Under the pieces are notes generated by a model. It worked only from the letters and a program-made list of their open reading frames with translations. It was not told where the DNA came from and searched no databases. 19,614 nt of DNA from Balneolaceae bacterium UBA3186 (GTDB lineage: Bacteria > Bacteroidota > Rhodothermia > Balneolales > Balneolaceae): NCBI GenBank assembly GCA_002364085.1, contig DEXK01000002.1:1-19614 (forward strand), in the 5' to 3' direction. Shown in pieces: positions 6,665 through 15,427 of this stretch. The position numbers and the translations under genes are program-made. Each line of letters opens with the position of its first letter. Within the stretch, counting starts at the first letter, position 1.

Positions 6665-8275
6665 ATGTTGCCTAAATCTATTTATAAGTGGAACGACCTT
6701 GAAGAACTCACTCCTGCCTACGCACTTGTTTCTAACGTAGATCTGGTAATTGTTCGATATGATGATGAAGTTTCCGTTCTTTTTGGACGATGTCACCATC
6801 GAGGAGCCTTACTAGCGGATGGACATATTGACGGCGAAAATCTGATTTGTGGAGTTCATGGTTGGGATTACAGATACAAAACCGGGGTAAGTGAATATAA
6901 TAATGACGAATCTCTTCATAGTTTTAAATCGTGGGTAGATGAAGAACAAGTTTGGGTAGATGAAGAAGAAATTACTGCCTGGGAAAAAAATAATCCTCAA
7001 CCTTATCAACGCGATGAGTATTTAGGTACTTATCAGGATATTCACGGAACAGATGATGAGCCTTTTAATAGTGAAATTCAAGCACTGGCTAAATCCCGGA
7101 TAAAAGACGGTGCTCATGGAAGCGTGGAGGCTATGGGTGTAAGCCGCCAAGAACTTCCTGTTTGGGATGACATTCAATTTCAAACCGCACAACTCTCTCC
7201 TGCTCCTCAATTTGAAGATGTTGAAGTAGATACTAAGCTGGTCATTGGACCAAAAGCTAAAAAACCACTCGAATTAGATATACCGCTTTTTGTTTCTGAT
7301 ATGAGTTTTGGTGCTCTGTCCGAAGAAGCAAAAATTGCACTGGCAAAAGGAGCTGAAATGGCCGGAACCGGAATCTGTTCCGGCGAAGGCGGAATGCTCC
7401 CTGAAGAACAAGCCGAAAACTCCAGATATTTTTATGAAATGGCTTCTGCTAAATTTGGTTTTTCAATGGATAAACTCAAAAAAGTACAGGCTTTTCATTT
7501 TAAAGGTGGGCAAGGAGCTAAAACCGGGGTTGGTGGACATCTTCCCGGAGAAAAAGTTAAAGGAAGGATCGCTGAAGTGCGTGAACTCGAAGAAGGAACA
7601 TCTGCCATTTCTCCTCCTAAATTTGATGATTTGGTTACTCCTGATGATTTCAGAAAAATGGGTGATAAGGTGCGGGAAGTATCAGGAGGGATTCCGATTG
7701 GATTCAAACTCTCAGCAAATCACATTGAAGAAAACATTCAATTCGCTCTTGATGCCGGAGCTGATTATATCATATTAGACGGCCGTGGTGGTGGAACCGG
7801 AGCAGCACCAACTATTCTCAGAAATCATATTTCCATTCCTACTATTCCTGCACTTGCAAAAGCTAGAAAATACTTAGATAGCAAAAAACTTGGCCCGAAT
7901 GAAATAACTTTGATAATAACAGGAGGCTTAAGAACAGCACCTGATTTTGCAAAAGCCTTGGCGCTGGGTGCCGATGGCATCGCTGTTTCAAATGCGGCAA
8001 TTCAAGCTATTGGATGCTTAGGAATGAGGGCTTGCCATACCAATAATTGTCCGGTTGGAATTGCTTCAATGAAAGACCATCTAAGAGCACGCTTTGAAAT
8101 TGAAAAATCAGCTGCCAGGCTAGAGAATTTCTTCCACGGCTCAACAGAGCTTATGAAAATATTAGCAAGAGCTTGTGGACATACAAATTTTAAAGACTTT
8201 TCTCCTTATGACTTAGTAACATGGAAAAAAGAAATGCATCATCTCTCGGGCGTTGAATTCGCCGGAGTAAATTAA
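6665..8275 (+). CDS. Rieske [2Fe-2S] domain fused to glutamate synthase FMN/[3Fe-4S] core
   Basis: A 536-residue, apparently cytosolic protein. Residues about 1-105 form a Rieske-type ferredoxin domain with the complete ligand set C43-x-H45 and C62-x-x-H65 (RCHHRGALL and LICGVHGWDY). Residues about 150-530 match the FMN-binding core of glutamate synthase large subunit: FVSDMSFGALS (209-219), GGQGAKTGVGGHLP (281-294), GFKLSA (346-351), LDGRGGGTGAAPT (371-383), and CLGMRACHTNNCPVGIAS with three cysteines (451, 457, 462) spaced as [3Fe-4S] ligands. The amidotransferase and C-terminal GXGXG domains of full GltB are absent. The reaction is not predictable; electron transfer from a reductase through the Rieske cluster to FMN is an inference. 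Residues 91-101 contain a short VDEE tandem repeat. The metallopeptidase gene follows after 18 bases, implying an operon. No SD is obvious for ATG 6665. Confidence 0.85.
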   Translation: MLPKSIYKWNDLEELTPAYALVSNVDLVIVRYDDEVSVLFGRCHHRGALLADGHIDGENLICGVHGWDYRYKTGVSEYNNDESLHSFKSWVDEEQVWVDEEEITAWEKNNPQPYQRDEYLGTYQDIHGTDDEPFNSEIQALAKSRIKDGAHGSVEAMGVSRQELPVWDDIQFQTAQLSPAPQFEDVEVDTKLVIGPKAKKPLELDIPLFVSDMSFGALSEEAKIALAKGAEMAGTGICSGEGGMLPEEQAENSRYFYEMASAKFGFSMDKLKKVQAFHFKGGQGAKTGVGGHLPGEKVKGRIAEVRELEEGTSAISPPKFDDLVTPDDFRKMGDKVREVSGGIPIGFKLSANHIEENIQFALDAGADYIILDGRGGGTGAAPTILRNHISIPTIPALAKARKYLDSKKLGPNEITLIITGGLRTAPDFAKALALGADGIAVSNAAIQAIGCLGMRACHTNNCPVGIASMKDHLRARFEIEKSAARLENFFHGSTELMKILARACGHTNFKDFSPYDLVTWKKEMHHLSGVEFAGVN

Positions 8276-8293
8276 AAAACTAACTATACAACT

Positions 8294-10231
8294 ATGAAAA
8301 GCTTCATAATTACAAGTCTATGCTTGTTTTTTACTATCTCTGTAAATGCTCAACACTATAGATTACTTAACGCCGAAACATGGCCCGAGTCTGATAAAGA
8401 TACCGCCATGTATACCGTTAAAGGTGAGCGACATGGAATAAGTTTTTTCCCACAGCACAGGCATGAAGAAGTCATTTATGAAGCCGGAGACGAACTCACA
8501 TTTGATGGCTATCATACGGTAGATGTAATGTATGCATGGTATCAGAAATGGGCTGAAATGTATCCTGAAATAGTAGACCTCTATCAGGTCGCTACCAGTT
8601 TCGAAGGTCGACCTATTCTACAAATGACCATCACAAATAAAGAAACAGGAAAAGACACTGATAAGCCCGCTGCATATTTCGAAGGTGGAAGACATAGTGG
8701 CGAAATTACCAGTAGTGAATCTATTCTTTGGCTTACTGAGCATTTACTGGAAAATTATGGTAAAGATGAAGCCATAACAAAGTTAATAGATACTAAAGCC
8801 ATTTATCTTCGTCCACAGAACAACCCTGATGGTTCAAATCTATATTTGCACACTGCACAAAGAAATAGAAGCTCTGTTCGCCCACACGATAATGATAGAG
8901 ATGGACTTTTTGATGAAGATCCTGAAGAAGATCTGGATGGAGACGGAATTATTTACCAAATCCGTAGAAAAGCCAATGAAGATGAATTGGATGAAGCTAA
9001 TTACGTAATTGATGATCGCGATCCAAAGGGTCGATTGATGAAAAGAGTTCAAGCCGGACAAGGAGAATGGTTTGTGTATTCTGAAGGAATTGATAACGAT
9101 GGTGATGGCCGATTCAATGAAGATGGAATTGGTGGATTAGATCTTCATAGAAACTATGTTGAAAACTGGCGACCTGATATCGGTAGAGACGAAACCGGAA
9201 GAGGGTTTACTCAGAATGGTGCCGGTGAATTTCCTCTAAGCGAGCCGGAATCTCGTTCTGTTGTAATGTGGATGTTAACTCATCCGAATATTTCTGTAGT
9301 TAATTCTATGGATACCAGAGTTCCTATGCATTTACGTCCACCTTCCACCTCCAAAAGTGAAGAACGTATGTATCCATCTGATCTGAAATTATATGAGAAA
9401 TATGATAAAATGGGACTTGAAATTACGAATTACCCATGGGCAGGCGATGTCTATGAAACGTATATGACTCGTTACCCGATTAACAGGTTTACCGGAGATC
9501 CTTCAACTCCATCTCCACTATTTGGTCACGGACCTGATTTTGGGTATTTCTATTTCGGTTCTATTTGGTATGGTGATGAGCTTTGGAATAACGGAGCCAT
9601 GGAAGATTATAATAACGATGGCATCTATGATGATTTTGATGGAATTACCTGGGATGACAAAGAAAATAATGGCTATGGATTCCGAGATTGGGAGCCTTTT
9701 GATCACCCTACGTTAGGAGAAGTTGAGATTGGTGGATTTCACCCAAAATTCTTTAGTCAAAACGGACCGGGCTGGCAGCTGGAAGGTTGGGCTAAAAAGC
9801 AGGCATTATTTAATCTTGCAATGGCAATGGAACTCCCACAGATTGAATTGAATGATGTTGTTGTGAAGGAGAAAAAAGATAATAAGTATGAAATTACCAT
9901 TAAATGGGAAAATACTGGAAAACTACCGGTAGCTCTTGAGCAGGCAAAGCTTGTTAAGATCGTTCAGGAAGACAGAATTCAACTTAACTTTGATAATGAC
10001 CTAACCAAAGGTTTTGAAGATGCCAAAGTAAAGATCTTAACTCCTTCCACCTTCAACAAAACAATTAAAGCAGGGTATACTAAAGCCGGAGAAACCAAAT
10101 CCGCTTCATTTGAAGTTCAGCTTAACGGAATTGAAGGAGCTAAAGCTACATTAAAGATTTTATCCACCAGAGGAGGATACATTGAAAGAGAAGTTATAAT
10201 AGGAAATCCTGTAGAAAGCTCTGAAGAATAG
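8294..10231 (+). CDS. Secreted M14 family zinc carboxypeptidase-like metallopeptidase
   Basis: A 645-residue protein with a clear signal peptide (MKSF, a hydrophobic core to about residue 17, then VNA|Q at 17-20), so exported. The M14 hallmarks are a zinc ligand pair in GGRHSGE (H134, E137), RPQNNPDG (173-180), DLHRNY (283-288) in place of the common DxNRN, and VEIGG (477-481) with the probable catalytic glutamate E478. At the expected third zinc ligand the text is NSMDTRVPMHLRPP, so the usual His appears to be D340, with another His at 346. Acidic DxDxDG-type loops near 199-218, 266-278 and 438-449 suggest calcium binding. A beta-rich C-terminal region (about 515-640) follows. It probably trims peptides or peptidoglycan outside the cytoplasm; the substrate is unknown. 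The next gene starts three bases after its stop. Confidence 0.87.
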   Translation: MKSFIITSLCLFFTISVNAQHYRLLNAETWPESDKDTAMYTVKGERHGISFFPQHRHEEVIYEAGDELTFDGYHTVDVMYAWYQKWAEMYPEIVDLYQVATSFEGRPILQMTITNKETGKDTDKPAAYFEGGRHSGEITSSESILWLTEHLLENYGKDEAITKLIDTKAIYLRPQNNPDGSNLYLHTAQRNRSSVRPHDNDRDGLFDEDPEEDLDGDGIIYQIRRKANEDELDEANYVIDDRDPKGRLMKRVQAGQGEWFVYSEGIDNDGDGRFNEDGIGGLDLHRNYVENWRPDIGRDETGRGFTQNGAGEFPLSEPESRSVVMWMLTHPNISVVNSMDTRVPMHLRPPSTSKSEERMYPSDLKLYEKYDKMGLEITNYPWAGDVYETYMTRYPINRFTGDPSTPSPLFGHGPDFGYFYFGSIWYGDELWNNGAMEDYNNDGIYDDFDGITWDDKENNGYGFRDWEPFDHPTLGEVEIGGFHPKFFSQNGPGWQLEGWAKKQALFNLAMAMELPQIELNDVVVKEKKDNKYEITIKWENTGKLPVALEQAKLVKIVQEDRIQLNFDNDLTKGFEDAKVKILTPSTFNKTIKAGYTKAGETKSASFEVQLNGIEGAKATLKILSTRGGYIEREVIIGNPVESSEE

Positions 10232-10234
10232 ATA

Positions 10235-11062
10235 GTGAAGTTTAGTCCTGACATACAAATTTCTAAGCTCAATGAGGCGCAACTTCTTCTTCACCATGCA
10301 GTCCAGTTTATAGCTGCTTCAGGAAAGTATCTACTCCCTGAACAAGAAGATGATAGTCATACCAATATGAGTTGGGATCCTGCAAATAATATCTTTTATG
10401 GTGGCTCAATAAATAGCAGAGCCAGAGTTGGGCTTCATATCCCGTTACTAAGTTTAAAAGTGACGGGACCTACAGGAATCGAACTAGCTTCATTTTCTTT
10501 GTCAGGGAAAACCAAACAGGAAGGATTATTGTGGCTACGACAAGCGCTTCAACTGAAACAAATTGACACCTCTGCTCTTGAGCTTAAAATGCATTATGAG
10601 ATTCCCGAACATCCAACCGATGACGCGAAACCTTTTTCAGAAATCGATGCTGCAGTGCTGAATGAATTAGCGAATCACCGAACTATTGCTGATCAGGTTT
10701 GTAATGAGGTCTTCACAAAGCATGCTAAAGCAAGCCCTGCCAGAACATGGCCTCATCATTTTGATCATGGAGTCTATGTTCCTTTTAAGTTTGATGATAA
10801 CGGTGATGCAATTCAATCTTTCAGTGTTGGATACGCCGTTGCTGATTCAGTAATAGAAGAACCTTACTTCTATGTAACCCAATGGAAAAAAGAGGAAGAA
10901 GTTGAATATTCAAAAGCTCCTGAGCTGGAATATGGAGAATGGCTACCCGAGACATTGAAAGGCGCCGGGTTATCTCTTTCTGATATTTTGAAAATGGATG
11001 ATCAGGAAAATCAGATACAAGAATTTATAACCAAGGCTGTGGCATTTAGTAAAGATGCCTAA
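10235..11062 (+). CDS. Uncharacterised 275-residue protein with WPHHFD motif
   Basis: I do not firmly recognise this protein. It starts at GTG 10235, three bases after the metallopeptidase stop, with no ATG or strong SD nearby, so translational coupling is likely. It has no signal peptide or membrane segment. Residues 7-60 include a helix (LNEAQLLLHHAVQFIAASGKY) and SWDPANNIFYGG. The region 164-215 has TWPHHFD (171-177), YVPFKF, then SFSVGYAVAD and EEPYFYV, a pattern reminiscent of DUF5996-type proteins; that match is from memory and unverified. The His cluster H174/H175 with D177 could bind a metal. Its position as third gene after the Rieske fusion and the secreted peptidase is the only functional clue, and both neighbours are enzymes of different compartments. 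Confidence 0.7.
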   Translation: MKFSPDIQISKLNEAQLLLHHAVQFIAASGKYLLPEQEDDSHTNMSWDPANNIFYGGSINSRARVGLHIPLLSLKVTGPTGIELASFSLSGKTKQEGLLWLRQALQLKQIDTSALELKMHYEIPEHPTDDAKPFSEIDAAVLNELANHRTIADQVCNEVFTKHAKASPARTWPHHFDHGVYVPFKFDDNGDAIQSFSVGYAVADSVIEEPYFYVTQWKKEEEVEYSKAPELEYGEWLPETLKGAGLSLSDILKMDDQENQIQEFITKAVAFSKDA

Positions 11063-11080
11063 CAACACCCGTAGGGGGAA

Positions 11081-11101
11081 TTCAAAGTTTTAAATTTTGA
11101 A
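11081..11101. terminator. AT-rich hairpin between convergent genes, possible terminator
   Basis: ttcaaa (11081-11086) pairs with tttgaa (11096-11101). The stem extends by a G-U and two A-T pairs around a 3-base loop, giving about 9 bp in the 55-base gap between two converging genes. No clean T-run follows on either strand, so a terminator role is only suggested by position. Confidence 0.3.
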
Positions 11102-11117
11102 CCAGATAAACTGATCA

Positions 11118-11999
11118 TCAACCTAATGTCCTGATCACTTTTCCCAATATCGGATTCCTACTCTCCTCCTTCCAAATAGCTGATAGCGTAGTTCTTTGAG
11201 GAATTTTCTTCAGATCAATGAACTTTATATTCAGATCAAAACCTTGTTTCAGAGAGCTTGGCACAATTCCGATTCCTAACTCATTTTCTACCAATCGAAA
11301 GATAGTATTTGCATGAACTGACTCGTGCGCTACTTTCGGAGAGAAACCCTGATCTTCAAAAATACTCATGATCTTATCATAATATCCATGACTGTATTGA
11401 CTGGAAAACAAGATGAAACTCTCTTCTTTCAGATCAGAAATATTCTTGAAGTTTCCTGAAGATATCGAGTGCGACTTAGGCAATACCAAGCAAAAAGTTT
11501 CTTCAAAAACATCCAGCTTCTTTAATCCTTCCGGTAATCGCATTGTTCTGATGAAACCCAGATCCAATTGATCGTTTCTGATCTTATCGACCTGATCCTG
11601 ATTGGTCAGCTCGGTAAGCACAAAATGAATTCCCGGTGAATCTTTGTTGATCTTTTTGAGCAGCGATGGAATCACACTCTGCATTGCAGAACCAACAAAA
11701 CCGATTCTTATCTCTCCTTCGTCTCCTTTGGCAATGTGACGAATATTATCTTTTATAAATCCCAGATGATCAAACAGAAACTGAGATTCTTTGAGCAGAT
11801 ACTCTCCTGCTTTAGTCAGCGACACATTTCTTTTATCCCTTTTAAAAAGTTCAACCCCAACATATTCTTCCAATTGCCGAATTTGCCTACTGAGCGCCGG
11901 TTGAGTTATAAACAATTTCTCTGCAGCTTTTCTGAAGTGAAGCTCCTTGGCTACCGTCTGAAAATAATTGAGATGTCTGAATTCTATTTGATTACTCAT
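11118..11999 (-). CDS. LysR-type transcriptional regulator, probable hut regulator
   Basis: A protein of 293 residues from ATG 11999; in-frame ATGs at 12017 and 12005 would add up to six residues. The inner one was chosen because the family usually starts a few residues before the (E)xRHLxYF motif. The N-terminal winged helix-turn-helix is typical: FRHLNYFQTVAKELHFRKAA then FITQPALSRQIRQLE (about 7-45) and GVELFKR. The remainder is a periplasmic-binding-protein-like effector domain with GEIRIGFVGSA near its start. It is divergent from hutH across about 215 bases, the classic LysR arrangement, so control of the hut genes by a pathway intermediate such as urocanate is a reasonable inference. 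LysR control differs from the better-known HutC (GntR) and HutP systems. The family is certain; the target is not. Confidence 0.88.
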   Translation of the reverse strand: MSNQIEFRHLNYFQTVAKELHFRKAAEKLFITQPALSRQIRQLEEYVGVELFKRDKRNVSLTKAGEYLLKESQFLFDHLGFIKDNIRHIAKGDEGEIRIGFVGSAMQSVIPSLLKKINKDSPGIHFVLTELTNQDQVDKIRNDQLDLGFIRTMRLPEGLKKLDVFEETFCLVLPKSHSISSGNFKNISDLKEESFILFSSQYSHGYYDKIMSIFEDQGFSPKVAHESVHANTIFRLVENELGIGIVPSSLKQGFDLNIKFIDLKKIPQRTTLSAIWKEESRNPILGKVIRTLG

Positions 12000-12041
12000 A
12001 AGCATCAATATATACATATAAAGTATTTTAAAACATTACAA

Positions 12042-12059
12042 TAATAATCTATTTTATTA
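12042..12059. promoter_or_regulatory. Candidate LysR-type operator (weak)
   Basis: An interrupted palindrome, taataa-N6-ttatta, lies in the divergent lysR-hutH intergenic region and contains a T-N11-A core. The DNA is so AT-rich that such matches are expected by chance, so this is only a pointer. Confidence 0.2.
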
Positions 12060-12069
12060 ATTAACTACT

Positions 12070-12164
12070 GTCATTTCGCGGCGAAGGCCGAAATCTGGAA
12101 CTAAGCTAAGGACTTCATCCTATTTAATTAGCAAAATCCAGATTCCCGTCTTCACGGGAATGAC
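12070..12164. repeat. Intergenic palindromic doublet (REP/MITE-like), copy 1
   Basis: About 95 bp bounded by GTCAT and ATGAC. Each half is itself a hairpin: atttcg/cgaaat (12073-12078 with 12089-12094) and attcccg/cgggaat (12142-12148 with 12155-12161). The halves are inverted relative to each other, with outer arms reading GTCATTTCG ... CGGGAATGAC and inner arms AATCTGGA ... TCCAGATT. It lies between the LysR gene and hutH, and an open frame running into it is the source of a falsely long hutH. Similar termini occur in the copy at 17777. Confidence 0.75.
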
Positions 12165-12216
12165 CATGAGGAAGATTTACGCCAAACTCATTTTAAATAA
12201 TAGATTAATTAAGAAT

Positions 12217-13779
12217 ATGTTCAATCTCGGAATTGACACCATCTCCATCCAAAACGTAATCGATATTTGCGATGGGAAATTATCCTTCCAGCTAAATACT
12301 GAAGCGCGAGCTAAAGTTGTAAAAAGCTCTGAAAACGTAGCTCAAATTGTTGAAAGTGGCGATGTTGTTTACGGTGTGAATACAGGATTTGGTCCGCTTT
12401 GCAACACAATTATATCAAAAGAAAATACAGCCAAACTTCAGGATAATATTTTAAGAAGTCATAGCGTGGGAGTTGGCAATGCTATTGATCTTAAGATTGC
12501 CAAAGCTATGATGATTCTGAAAGCACATAATCTAAGCGTGGGATTTTCAGGGATTCAGGAAGCTACTTTAGATCGAATTATTTTTTTCATACAAAACGAC
12601 ATTATTCCTGAAGTCCCTGAACAAGGCTCGGTTGGTGCTTCCGGAGACCTCGCTCCTCTTGCTCATCTGTTTTTACCGCTGATCGGATTGGGGAAAGTAC
12701 ATTATAAAGGCGAATGGAGAGAAACACCGGATGTTTATAACGAACTAGGATTAGATCCCATCAACCTAAAAGCCAAAGAAGGATTAGCGTTGATCAACGG
12801 CACTCAGTTTATTGCAGCTCATGCCGTTTGGGGAGTTTACAACCTTCATCATTGTTTGAATACTGCCGATATTATCGGAGCGATGAGTTTGGAAGGAGTT
12901 TTAGGAAGCGACAGTCCTTTTGATGAACGTCTTCACGAAGTTCGTCCTTTTGACGGTTCCCGTTTAGTAGCTCACCGACTTCGTGCATTACTTCAAAATT
13001 CAGAAATGGTGGCTTCTCATGAAAACTGCGGACGAGTTCAGGATCCTTATTCCATTCGTTGTATGCCTCAGGTTCATGGTTCCAGCAGAAATGCATGGCT
13101 TCATGTTAAACAAATGGTAGATATTGAGATCAACTCGGTAACTGACAATCCAATCATCCTTTCTGCAGAAGAATCTATCAGCGGTGGAAATTTTCATGGT
13201 CAACCACTTGCAATGCCCTGCGATTATTTGACTCTGGCTGCTCATGAAGTTGGTAACATTTCCGATCGTCGTTCTTATCTATTATTAAACGGCGAACATC
13301 CCGGACTTCCAAAATTATTGATGACAGATATAGGATTGAATTCCGGATTTATGATTCCTCAATATACTTCTGCCGCTTTGGTAAGTGAAAATAAAGCGCT
13401 TTGTTTCCCTGCTTCTGCAGATAGCGTTCCAACATCTCTTGGACAGGAAGATCATGTGAGTATGGGCTCCATCAGTTCCAGAAAACTAAATCAGGTTATT
13501 GATAATGTAGAGAAGATTCTGGCGGTTGAACTCGTAAGTGCAGCTCAGGCTTTTGATTTCAGAAAACCCATGAAGTCGGGACCAATTCTGGATGCCTGCC
13601 ATGAGTTGGTTCGTGACCATATCGATCACGCCGATGAAGACCGGGTTTTTGCTAATGATATCAGAAAAGCACTGGATCTAATTCAATCTCACATCATTTC
13701 ACATAAAGCGGATGAGATCGCAAACAAATTAAACATAGACTTAAACGGATCATACGATGAACAATTCCGAGTTTCTTAA
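12217..13779 (+). CDS. hutH: Histidine ammonia-lyase
   Basis: Deaminates L-histidine to urocanate, the first step of histidine degradation, in the cytoplasm. The protein is 520 residues from ATG 12217. The MIO prosthetic group precursor Ala-Ser-Gly is intact (A141-S142-G143 in GSVGASGDLAPLAH), and YGVNTGFGPL (52-61) carries the active-site Tyr. NGTQ, DNP (SVTDNPII), EGVLGSDSPFDERLHEVRP and QEDHVSMGS are further family blocks. The frame is open to an ATG at 12160, but those 19 extra residues come from the palindromic repeat and lack homology to HutH, whose usual length is about 500-510; hence the start chosen here. No strong SD is seen. The gene overlaps hutU by 23 bases, forming the head of a hutHUIG operon divergent from a LysR regulator. 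Confidence 0.95.
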   Translation: MFNLGIDTISIQNVIDICDGKLSFQLNTEARAKVVKSSENVAQIVESGDVVYGVNTGFGPLCNTIISKENTAKLQDNILRSHSVGVGNAIDLKIAKAMMILKAHNLSVGFSGIQEATLDRIIFFIQNDIIPEVPEQGSVGASGDLAPLAHLFLPLIGLGKVHYKGEWRETPDVYNELGLDPINLKAKEGLALINGTQFIAAHAVWGVYNLHHCLNTADIIGAMSLEGVLGSDSPFDERLHEVRPFDGSRLVAHRLRALLQNSEMVASHENCGRVQDPYSIRCMPQVHGSSRNAWLHVKQMVDIEINSVTDNPIILSAEESISGGNFHGQPLAMPCDYLTLAAHEVGNISDRRSYLLLNGEHPGLPKLLMTDIGLNSGFMIPQYTSAALVSENKALCFPASADSVPTSLGQEDHVSMGSISSRKLNQVIDNVEKILAVELVSAAQAFDFRKPMKSGPILDACHELVRDHIDHADEDRVFANDIRKALDLIQSHIISHKADEIANKLNIDLNGSYDEQFRVS

Positions 13780-15427
13780 AAAATACGTTCAACATCCTAA
13801 GTACAAAATTCCAACCGGAACTGAGCTTAATGCAAAGTCGTGGCAGACAGAAGCTCCGCTTAGAATGTTGCTTAATAACCTGCATGAAGATGTTGCCGAA
13901 GATCCTGCAAACCTGATCGTATACGGTGGAAACGGTCAAGCGGCACGAGACCGAAAATCTCTGGAAAAGATCGTGGAATGTTTACTCGATCTGGATGAAA
14001 ACCACAGCTTGTTGGTTCAATCGGGAAAACCGGTTGGGATAGTTCGAACACATCCTGAAGCTCCAAGAGTTTTGATCGCGAACAGTAATCTGGTTCCGGA
14101 ATGGGCAAATTGGGATCATTTCAACGAATTGAAAGAACGCGGTTTGATGATGTACGGACAGATGACTGCAGGTTCATGGATCTACATCGGAACACAAGGA
14201 ATTCTTCAGGGAACTTACGAGACTTTTGTAGCTTGTGGAGAAAAACATTTTGATGGTGACCTTCGTGGCAGACTTTTAGTTACCGGCGGACTTGGAGGCA
14301 TGGGTGGTGCACAGCCGTTGGCTGCGACCATGGCAGGAGCTACTTTTTTAGGTGTGGATATTGATCCGGCCCGAATCGAAAAACGCATCAAAACCCGCTA
14401 CATCGATAAAATGACTCATTCATATGAGGAAGCCATTAAATGGGTTACGGAAGCAAAAGCTAACAAAGAAAATCTTTCCGTTGGATTAGTTGGAGATATC
14501 GGAGATGTTCTTGAACGATTGATTGAAGATGGAATAACACCCGATATTTTAACGGATCAAACTTCTGCACATGATCCGATCAATGGATATGTGCCTCATG
14601 GAATTTCTTTGAAAGAAGCACAGGATCTAAGAAAATCTGATCCAAAATCTTACGAAAAGAAATCAATTGAAAGTATGGCCCGACACGTTCGTCATATGCT
14701 AACTTTACAAGATCGTGGAGCTATCACTTTTGATTATGGAAACAATCTGAGGGCGTATGCTCAAAAAGGTGGTGTTGAAAATGCGTTCGATTTTCCGGGA
14801 TTTGTACCGGCTTATATCCGACCGCTTTTCTGTGAAGGAAAAGGACCGTTCAGATGGGCTGCTCTTTCGGGAGATCCTGAAGATATTTATGTAACCGATC
14901 AGGCTCTGAAAGAAGCTTTTCCTGAAAATCACAATCTGATAAAATGGCTGGATGAAGCTAAAGAAAAAGTAGCTTTCCAGGGATTGCCTTGTAGAATTTG
15001 CTGGCTTGGAATGGGCGAGCGTGAAAAAGCAGGGTTGATCTTCAACCATCTTGTCAGAACCGGAAAAGTAAAAGCACCCATCGTAATTGGTCGTGATCAT
15101 TTGGATTGCGGCTCGGTTGCATCCCCAAACAGAGAAACGGAAGGCATGAAAGATGGTACCGACGCCGTAAGCGACTGGCCGCTTTTAAACCTGATGAGCA
15201 ACGCAACAGGCGGAGCAACCTGGATCAGTTTCCATCACGGCGGTGGAGTAGGAATGGGATACAGTCAACATGCCGGAATGGTAGTTCTTGCAGATGGAAC
15301 CGACCGCGCAGAAGCATGTATTCGTCGCGTGTTGTATAATGACCCTGCAATGGGAATATTTCGTCACCACGATGCCGGTTATGAAAAAGCAACGGAAGTT
15401 GGGAATGAACATCAAATGATAATATAG
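13757..15427 (+). CDS. hutU: Urocanate hydratase (urocanase)
   Basis: A 556-residue cytosolic enzyme that hydrates urocanate to imidazolone propionate using tightly bound NAD+ as an electrophile. Diagnostic blocks are YGGNGQAARD (56-65), MTAGSWIYIGTQGI (136-149), the dinucleotide loop GGLGGMGGAQPLA (177-189), TDQTSAHDPINGYVP (266-280), GLPCRICWLGMGER (409-422) with the likely catalytic Cys at 415, and DHLDCGSVASPNRETE. The length is exactly as usual for the family. Its ATG at 13757 overlaps the end of hutH by 23 bases, indicating coupled expression. The stop codon abuts the palindromic element separating it from hutI. Confidence 0.97.
   Translation: MNNSEFLKKYVQHPKYKIPTGTELNAKSWQTEAPLRMLLNNLHEDVAEDPANLIVYGGNGQAARDRKSLEKIVECLLDLDENHSLLVQSGKPVGIVRTHPEAPRVLIANSNLVPEWANWDHFNELKERGLMMYGQMTAGSWIYIGTQGILQGTYETFVACGEKHFDGDLRGRLLVTGGLGGMGGAQPLAATMAGATFLGVDIDPARIEKRIKTRYIDKMTHSYEEAIKWVTEAKANKENLSVGLVGDIGDVLERLIEDGITPDILTDQTSAHDPINGYVPHGISLKEAQDLRKSDPKSYEKKSIESMARHVRHMLTLQDRGAITFDYGNNLRAYAQKGGVENAFDFPGFVPAYIRPLFCEGKGPFRWAALSGDPEDIYVTDQALKEAFPENHNLIKWLDEAKEKVAFQGLPCRICWLGMGEREKAGLIFNHLVRTGKVKAPIVIGRDHLDCGSVASPNRETEGMKDGTDAVSDWPLLNLMSNATGGATWISFHHGGGVGMGYSQHAGMVVLADGTDRAEACIRRVLYNDPAMGIFRHHDAGYEKATEVGNEHQMII

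Noticed and set aside
6930..6968. Tandem VDEE repeat in the Rieske-fusion protein
   Set aside because: Only two short copies in a linker after the Rieske domain; most likely simple duplication with no separate meaning.
7308..7778. 156-codon plus-strand open frame inside the Rieske-glutamate synthase gene
   Set aside because: It is an alternate frame of a gene with clear motifs throughout; the protein is Lys/Leu/Trp-biased without domain character.
12160..12216. HutH start at ATG 12160
   Set aside because: The extra 19 residues arise from the palindromic repeat edge and extend the protein beyond the family's usual N-terminus.
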